From: Parvibacter caecicola
Lineage (GTDB): Bacteria; Actinomycetota; Coriobacteriia; Coriobacteriales; Eggerthellaceae
Direction of reading: 5' to 3'
NCBI RefSeq assembly: GCF_003725335.1
Contig: NZ_QIBY01000009.1
Span: 1 to 64,000 of the forward strand
Length of the DNA: 64,000 bases
Shown here: piece after piece, positions 58,983 through 64,000 of the stretch
How positions within the stretch are numbered: the stretch's first letter is position 1
Layout: every line of letters starts with the position of its first letter
Notes under the pieces: model-generated
What the model was told of the DNA's origin: nothing
Seen by the model: the letters and a program-made list of their open reading frames with translations, nothing else
Databases searched by the model: none
Position numbers and translations under genes: made by a program

Positions 58983-59966
58983 GTGTTCAGCGAACTGGCA
59001 GTGGGCTATCTGTTTCTGGGCGGCGCCGGCGCCGGCGGCTGCGCGGTGGCCGCGCTGCTGAGCCTGCTCATCGGCCGCGACGATTTAACCCCTGCCCTTC
59101 AGGCGCAGTTCCGTTCGGGCGAAGGGCGCCTGTTCCGCGCGTTTCTTTCCCCCTTGTTGGTAGCCAGCCTTGGGGCCCTGTTGGTGGGGGTGGCCTGCTT
59201 GCTGGCCGATCTCGGCCAACCGGCCCGCCTCTTGCTGCTGGCGTTTTCCGGAAAAATCACCCACCTCACCGTAGGCGCATGGGCGTTGGTGCTGTGCGCT
59301 GCGGATGCGGCGCTTTTGCTGCTGGTGTGGCGCGGCGCCGCGCGAATAACGGCGGCGCTGTTCCGTGCGGCCAATGGGCTATTGCTGGCGTTGGCTCTGG
59401 TGGTGGCTTTGTACACGGGGTTGCTGCTGTCCAGCATGACGGCGGTGCCCTTGTGGAGCGGAGCGGCTCTGCCGGCGCTCTTTCTGGTGTCCGCCCTGTC
59501 CTGCGGCCTTGCCCTGGCGGCGGGACTGGCCTCCGTAACCGAGGCGGCCCGCACCTTCGCCACAACGCTGCACCGTTTGCAGGCGGCCGACATGGCGGCC
59601 ATCGCCCTTGAAGCGGCGCTGGTGGCCGCGTGGCTTGCGTGGGTGCCGGCCGCGGACGCCACCGCCACGGCCCAGGCGGCGTCCCAATCGGTTGCCCAGT
59701 TGGTAAGCGGCCCGCTGGCCCCCGCTTTCTGGGGCGGCTTCGTGGCCGTTGGCATGGCGCTGCCCTTCTGCGTAGAAGCGGTCGCGACGGCAGCGTGGTC
59801 GGCGCGCCCCGTTGCGCCGGGGGCCATCACCCTTCGCCACGAAACCTGGCGCCGCGCCTCGCTGGCGGCAGCTTCCCTCTCTGTTCTTGCGGGCGGCTTT
59901 TTGCTACGCTACCTGGTAGTGACGGCCGCCCTTCAACCTATTTCCGTCGTTGCCCCGCTTCTGTAA
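58983..59966 (+). CDS. NrfD/DmsC-like membrane anchor subunit, orphan
   Basis: 327 residues, eight to nine spans, starting GTG 58983 behind GGGGGAGG. MFSELAVGYLFLGGAGAGGCAVAALLSLL and LADLGQPARLLLLAFSGKITHLTVGAWAL are typical of NrfD/PsrC quinol-linked subunits. No iron-sulfur or catalytic subunit adjoins it, so its partner must lie elsewhere; the molybdopterin enzyme at 61937 is 2 kb away. It would pass electrons between the quinone pool and an exported enzyme. Confidence 0.85.
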   Translation: MFSELAVGYLFLGGAGAGGCAVAALLSLLIGRDDLTPALQAQFRSGEGRLFRAFLSPLLVASLGALLVGVACLLADLGQPARLLLLAFSGKITHLTVGAWALVLCAADAALLLLVWRGAARITAALFRAANGLLLALALVVALYTGLLLSSMTAVPLWSGAALPALFLVSALSCGLALAAGLASVTEAARTFATTLHRLQAADMAAIALEAALVAAWLAWVPAADATATAQAASQSVAQLVSGPLAPAFWGGFVAVGMALPFCVEAVATAAWSARPVAPGAITLRHETWRRASLAAASLSVLAGGFLLRYLVVTAALQPISVVAPLL

Positions 59967-59979
59967 GAAAGGCCCCTCT

Positions 59980-60444
59980 ATGTTCCCCTTCGAAGTTGAC
60001 GAAGCCAGTGACCTGCCCCTTTGGGTGCAGCTGCGCCAGCGCATCGCTTACCTGATCACGTCCGGCTATTTCAAGCCCGGTGAGAAGCTGCCCACCGTGC
60101 GCGGGTTGGCGTCGGAAATTTCCATCAACTACAACACGGTGAACAAGGCTTATCTCAGCCTGGTGTCTGACGGGTTTTTGGAATCTACCCGCGGCCGCGG
60201 TGTGTTCGTCACCGACATCGCCCAGAAGATGGGGGCCGATGAGGTGGACCGCGTGACGGCCATTCTGAACGATTGCATCGAGGCGTGCCGGGAAATGGGC
60301 ATGAGCCTGGACGAGGTGGACCAGGCCATGACGCGGCGCATTCGCGAAATAAAGCTGGAGGAGGCGCGGCGCGACGGCAAGCTGTCGGCCCATATCGTGG
60401 ACTTTCCCGAAGCGCGCGCGAACGCGGAGGAGCGCGGCGCGTAA
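59980..60444 (+). CDS. GntR-family regulator, YtrA type
   Basis: 154 residues from ATG 59980. Winged helix PLWVQLRQRIAYLITSGYFKPGEKLPTVRGLASEISINYNTVNKAYLSLVSDGFLESTRGRGVFV, then a short helical dimerisation tail ending acidic. Lies upstream of the band-7 protein, with which it probably forms a unit. Confidence 0.92.
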   Translation: MFPFEVDEASDLPLWVQLRQRIAYLITSGYFKPGEKLPTVRGLASEISINYNTVNKAYLSLVSDGFLESTRGRGVFVTDIAQKMGADEVDRVTAILNDCIEACREMGMSLDEVDQAMTRRIREIKLEEARRDGKLSAHIVDFPEARANAEERGA

Positions 60445-60521
60445 CGCGTGCGGCGGCAACGACGGCCTTGGATTGAGCGGCACCGCCGGAGGGGCGGTGC
60501 AGGGGGCGCGAAGGAGCGAAG

Positions 60522-61490
60522 ATGAGAATGCGGCAAGAACGGGAGAGCAGGGCCCAGCAGAATGGCGGCCGGGCCAGCAACTGGCGCGTGGTGCCCGATT
60601 GTTCCACCGAAATTGTAGGGGAGCGGGCTTCATCGGCGGGCGTGTTCTTGTTCTCGTTGGTGCTGTTTTTGCTGGTGGCCTGCGTGGTGATAGCCCTGGG
60701 ATGGGCGATTGCCGGCGGCTTCACCCTGCCTCTTTTGGCGGTTGCCGTGGTGGCGGGGCTGCTGGCCATCGCCTCGTGTCACATCGCCCAGGAATGGGAG
60801 AAGGTGGTGGTGCTGCGGCTGGGTCGCTTCAACCGCGTGTCGGGCCCGGGCCTGTTCTGGACCATTCCCGTGGCGGAATCCAACGTGATGCGCGTTGATA
60901 CCCGCGTGCGGGTGACTGCATTTTATGCTGAAGAAACTCTCACTGCCGACCTGGTGCCGCTAAATGTGGATGCCGTGCTGTTCTGGCACGTGTGGGACGC
61001 TGCGGCCGCCTGCACCGAGGTGGGCGACTTCAACCGCGCCGTGGAGATGGCCGCCCAAACGGCCTTGCGCGAAGCCATCGGCCGGGCCGCCGCGGCGGAA
61101 GTGGCCATTCGCCGCAACCAGCTGGACCGCGAGCTGAAAAAGGTGCTGGAAGAAAAGGTGGCGCCGTGGGGCATCGCCATCCTGTCGGTGGAGGTACGCG
61201 ACATTCTGCTGCCGAAGGAGCTGCAGGAGGTCATGAGCTTGGAGGCCCAAGCAGAGCAGCGTAAGAAGGCCCGCATCATTTTGATGGAGGCTGAGCACGA
61301 CATCTTCGAGACGCTGGACGAGATGGAAGAGCTGGTGGGAGGCCCCGAAGCAGTGGCGCGCCTGCGCACCATGCACCTGTTGAACGAAAGCCTGCGGGAG
61401 GGCAAGGGCACCGTGGTCATCCCCAGCGCCTTTGCCGAAGGCTTCAACGACCCCGCCCTCGACGCCGTAAAGGACATTCTAGCGAAATAA
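60522..61490 (+). CDS. SPFH/band-7 (stomatin-like) membrane protein
   Basis: 322 residues. Two adjacent spans (residues ~38-85), then a SPFH domain: QEWEKVVVLRLGRFNRVSGPGLFWTIPVAES, RVRVTAFYAEETLTADLVPLNVDAVLFWHV, and REAIGRAAAAEVAIRRNQLDRELKKVLEEKVAPWGI, followed by a coiled coil. Bacterial stomatins scaffold membrane microdomains and quality-control proteases. No NfeD partner is seen nearby. Confidence 0.9.
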   Translation: MRMRQERESRAQQNGGRASNWRVVPDCSTEIVGERASSAGVFLFSLVLFLLVACVVIALGWAIAGGFTLPLLAVAVVAGLLAIASCHIAQEWEKVVVLRLGRFNRVSGPGLFWTIPVAESNVMRVDTRVRVTAFYAEETLTADLVPLNVDAVLFWHVWDAAAACTEVGDFNRAVEMAAQTALREAIGRAAAAEVAIRRNQLDRELKKVLEEKVAPWGIAILSVEVRDILLPKELQEVMSLEAQAEQRKKARIILMEAEHDIFETLDEMEELVGGPEAVARLRTMHLLNESLREGKGTVVIPSAFAEGFNDPALDAVKDILAK

Positions 61491-61588
61491 CCGGGAGTGT
61501 GGCCCGTTTCGCCGAGTAGCGCCGGGCCCCTGCCGGTGCGAAGTGCCTTGGTGCTATATATCCCCAAAATAGAATAATGTAGGTCAAA

Positions 61589-61636
61589 AATTGTCATATG
61601 ATTATCTTGAATTGTCATATGACAATTTGCTATAGT
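61589..61636 (+). promoter_or_regulatory. Promoter with palindromic operator for the molybdopterin enzyme
   Basis: TTGAAT (61607-61612) and TATAGT (61631-61636) with an 18-base spacer. The perfect 18-bp palindrome AATTGTCATATGACAATT (61610-61627) fills the spacer, and a second partial copy starts 21 bp upstream (61589). Two sites two helical turns apart suggest a dimeric regulator that blocks or remodels this promoter. Confidence 0.7.
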
Positions 61637-61642
61637 GCCGCC

Positions 61643-61936
61643 AGATGAATTTGGCCAATTCTCTAAACAGGAGGGCAAGCCCGCCCCAGGGCTTGCGACA
61701 CGGGGACAAAAGAGGAGAGAGAAAAGCCAAGCGAGTAGCCGCCCTTCACGGCTTTGCGGGCACGGCAATTTACCGGCGTCGCGCCAGCCGAAACAGAGGC
61801 GGAACGGGATACCCACAGCAAACGCCGCAGGTGCAAAGCGCGCCGGCGCGAGCCGTGCCGGACGCCAGCTAACGCCGCGAAGGGCGGTAACTCGCGAAGC
61901 ATCAACCTCCTTGTCCCATGAAAACTAGGAGGAGAA
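61643..61936 (+). ncRNA. Long, strongly folding leader of the molybdopterin enzyme
   Basis: About 290 bases without a gene. Outer helix: GCGAGTAGCCGCCCTTCACGG-type arm near 61731-61752 against its near-perfect complement near 61877-61898 (19 of 22 positions). Inside that, GGGCACGGC pairs with GCCGTGCC, enclosing further GC-rich stems. A separate small hairpin (GGGCAAGCCC..GGGCTTGC) lies near the start. I cannot match it to a Moco, cobalamin or c-di-GMP riboswitch. It may be a new regulatory RNA or a foldback element. Confidence 0.5.
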
Positions 61937-64000
61937 ATGTCGGAATCTCAGAAGACGCTTTCTCGTCGCAGCTTCCTGAAGGGAACCGGTGCGGCGGCGG
62001 GCGCTTTGGGCCTGGCCGGCGCGGCGGGCGTGGCGGCAACGGGGAACCTGCTGGCCCCCACCAACGCCCACGCCGAGAGCGAAGAGCGCGTGGCGCACCT
62101 CTGCCATCAGTTCCATTGCCTGACTGGCTGCAATCTGAAGTGCACCATCCGCGATGAAAAGATTTCCATCATCGAGCCCAGCGACCTGGTAAAGGACAAG
62201 AGGCACTCCACCATCTGCCTGCGCGGCATCAACGAGGTGGATCACATCTACTCTGAAGATCGCATCAAGGTGCCGATGAAGCGCGTGGGCGAGCGCGGCG
62301 AGGGCAAGTTCGAACAAATCAGCTGGGACGAGGCCATCAAAACCATCGCCGACAACCTGAAAGAGGCCCAGCAGAAATACGGCGAAGGCTCCGTGTTCAT
62401 TCGCAAATCCACCGAAGCTGGCATCGGCTTCGATTTCATTGCCCAGCTGCTGCGCGCTGATTCTGGCGGAAACTGGGGCCTGGACCGCGGGCAGGCCAAT
62501 GGCCTGGGCCCGGCGTTTGGCCCCTGGAGCTACCTGCCCAACCGCTCTGCCTGGGAAATGAAAGACGCCGCCACCATCATCGAGCTGAGCCACAACCCGC
62601 TGGAAAGCGCCATGGTTTGGTCGCGCCCGCTGATGGACGCCAAGGAGGCCGGCGCCTACATCGTGTGCATCGACCCCCGCTTCACCGGCACCGCTGCCAA
62701 ATCCAACGAATGGCTGCCGGTGCGTCCCGGCACCGACGCCGCCCTCATCCAGGGCATGCTGAAAGCGGTGGTGGATAACGGCTGGTATGACGAAGAGTTC
62801 GTCATGGCCCACACTTCTTGCCCGTACCTGGTGAACCGCACCACGGGCAAGAGCCTGCGCAGCGCCGAGGTAATGGCCCCCAACCCCACCGTGGTGGGCG
62901 CCGAAGAAGTGGGCGCGCCCCTGGTGTGGGACACCATCACCAATGCCCCGGCCCTCTACGACAACCCGGACGTGGTGCCGGCGCTTGAGGGCGAATGGAC
63001 GGTGGACGGCCAGCCGGTGACCACCGAGTTCTCCCTGATCAAAGAGTGGTTGGGCACGATTACCCTGGATTGGGCCGCCGAAACCTCCGGCATCGACAAG
63101 CAAGTGATCGTGGACCTGGCCGACCGCTACGCCAACAATGGCCCGGCCATCATCGACATCGGCTTGGGCGGCGCCGACAAGTACACGAACGCCGATGTGC
63201 TGGGGCACTCCACCGCCATGCTGGTGGCCCTGTGCGGCCAGTACGGCAAGAAGGGCACTGGTTACGGCACCTACTGCGGCCTGGGAGCCAATGACCCCGC
63301 CGCCACCATGAACTACTGGGTGCTGCCGGAGGAATACCACTACGGTGAAAGCCCGGTGGCCATGTACGACATGCCCTACACCCCCAACAACATCCACGCC
63401 GCCCTCACCTTTGGCGACGCCTTCACCCTGGAGGCCGGCGCCGCCCAAGATATGCTGAACTGGGTGAAAACGCTGGACTTCTTCGCCATCATCGACCTGT
63501 ATTTCTCCTCCGCCGTGGACTACGCCGACATCGTGCTGCCCGCCTGCACCAAGTTCGAGTGCGAAGAGAACGTGAAGCAGCTGCGCGACAGCATGGGCCA
63601 CGTGATGCTGGCGAACGGCATGGTGCAGCCGCTGTTCGAATCCAAGAGCGACCTGCAGATTGAGCGTCTGCTGGCGGCCCAGTGGGGCCTGGAGGACCTG
63701 CTGCCCAAGACCTACGAAGAGCTGGCCCGCTTCAGCCTGGAAGGCGCCGCGGAGCTGGATCCGCGCATGGAGGGCATCACCTACGATGCGCTGCTGGCCA
63801 ACGGCGGCGTGATGGCCCTTCCCGAAACCGGCGACGACTTCATGCCGGACGGCACCGCCGACTTCTTCCTTACCCCCTCCACGCGCATCGAGCTGTACTT
63901 CGAGTACCTGTCCGACCAGGGCCACGCGCTGCCGGTGTACGAGGATGCCGACGAAGCCTACGAGGCCAACCCCAAGAAGGCCACCTATCCCCTGTACTTC
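61937..64000 (+). CDS. Tat-exported molybdopterin oxidoreductase, 3' end outside window
   Basis: The frame stays open to the window edge (688 residues seen). Tat signal SRRSFLKGTG with a hydrophobic core ending near AHAESEE; [4Fe-4S] cysteines in CHQFHCLTGCNLKC and a later CLRGINEVDH. Molybdopterin-fold blocks follow: FEQISWDEAIKTIADNL, IIELSHNPLES, YIVCIDPRFTGTAAKSNEWLPVRPGTDAALIQGML, and DYADIVLPACTKFECEENV. DMSO-reductase superfamily catalytic subunit, most like the large paralogous group of respiratory reductases and catechol-dehydroxylase-type enzymes in Eggerthellaceae. GGAGG precedes the ATG. Substrate unknown. Confidence 0.92.
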   Translation, partial: MSESQKTLSRRSFLKGTGAAAGALGLAGAAGVAATGNLLAPTNAHAESEERVAHLCHQFHCLTGCNLKCTIRDEKISIIEPSDLVKDKRHSTICLRGINEVDHIYSEDRIKVPMKRVGERGEGKFEQISWDEAIKTIADNLKEAQQKYGEGSVFIRKSTEAGIGFDFIAQLLRADSGGNWGLDRGQANGLGPAFGPWSYLPNRSAWEMKDAATIIELSHNPLESAMVWSRPLMDAKEAGAYIVCIDPRFTGTAAKSNEWLPVRPGTDAALIQGMLKAVVDNGWYDEEFVMAHTSCPYLVNRTTGKSLRSAEVMAPNPTVVGAEEVGAPLVWDTITNAPALYDNPDVVPALEGEWTVDGQPVTTEFSLIKEWLGTITLDWAAETSGIDKQVIVDLADRYANNGPAIIDIGLGGADKYTNADVLGHSTAMLVALCGQYGKKGTGYGTYCGLGANDPAATMNYWVLPEEYHYGESPVAMYDMPYTPNNIHAALTFGDAFTLEAGAAQDMLNWVKTLDFFAIIDLYFSSAVDYADIVLPACTKFECEENVKQLRDSMGHVMLANGMVQPLFESKSDLQIERLLAAQWGLEDLLPKTYEELARFSLEGAAELDPRMEGITYDALLANGGVMALPETGDDFMPDGTADFFLTPSTRIELYFEYLSDQGHALPVYEDADEAYEANPKKATYPLYF

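Noticed and set aside
61643..61936. Moco or cobalamin riboswitch
   Set aside because: Context suggested Moco, but neither the conserved Moco segments nor a B12 box could be identified by eye.

Overview
The window reads as chromosome of a high-GC anaerobic actinobacterium, most likely family Eggerthellaceae (class Coriobacteriia). The grounds are base composition, a Tat-exported molybdopterin oxidoreductase, an NrfD-type membrane subunit, a ferredoxin-dependent 2-oxoacid oxidoreductase, a LuxR-type helix-turn-helix remnant, and proteins swollen by Ala/Pro-rich insertions. No rRNA is present; there is one tRNA, tRNA-Gly(CCC).

Layout. 1-8.2 kb: end of an M28-like peptidase; a LysR regulator divergent from a PaaK-type CoA ligase that overlaps a LysR effector domain lacking any DNA-binding domain; then a three-gene 2-oxoacid:ferredoxin oxidoreductase (gamma-delta fusion, alpha, beta). 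8.7-14.5 kb: a secreted two-domain peptidoglycan hydrolase, a sodium:alanine-type symporter, a small membrane protein and galE. 14.6-18.8 kb: pdxST for PLP synthesis, divergent from a PdxR/MocR regulator, with five dyad repeats at an exact 62-bp period between them. 19.2-32.7 kb: two back-to-back two-component/ABC-transporter modules. The first carries two lipoproteins and a permease-lipoprotein fusion; the second looks like a lantibiotic or cationic-peptide immunity module. 33-45.6 kb: an accessory zone bracketed by an inverted duplication. It holds a yjdF-type leader and gene, an SRAP protein, tRNA-Gly beside an integrase stub, a pstSCAB operon with a permuted PstS, ParA and replication-type remnants, an aldo/keto reductase with its TetR regulator, and a MATE pump. 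46.7-50.8 kb: an iron-complex ABC importer. 50.9-57.0 kb: a dlt-like surface-modification operon (adenylating ligase, PLP-dependent decarboxylase, carrier protein, MBOAT acyltransferase, SGNH/DltD-like protein). 57-64 kb: an XRE-aminotransferase fusion, an orphan NrfD protein, a GntR regulator, a band-7 protein, and the start of a molybdopterin oxidoreductase behind a palindromic operator and a strongly folding leader.

Most notable. (1) The dlt-like operon contains a LysA-fold decarboxylase between ligase and carrier protein. This suggests that a decarboxylated, carrier-bound amino acid, rather than D-alanine, is attached to an envelope polymer. The operon starts behind a DtxR-like iron box, and its first gene is split at a G8 tract. 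(2) A short palindromic repeat occurs eight times and sits in frame inside two oxidoreductase genes, adding protein sequence much as Rickettsia palindromic elements do. (3) The pdx intergenic array has strict 62-bp spacing. (4) A long nested inverted-repeat leader precedes the molybdopterin enzyme. All functions are inferred from sequence reading alone; no database searches were run.
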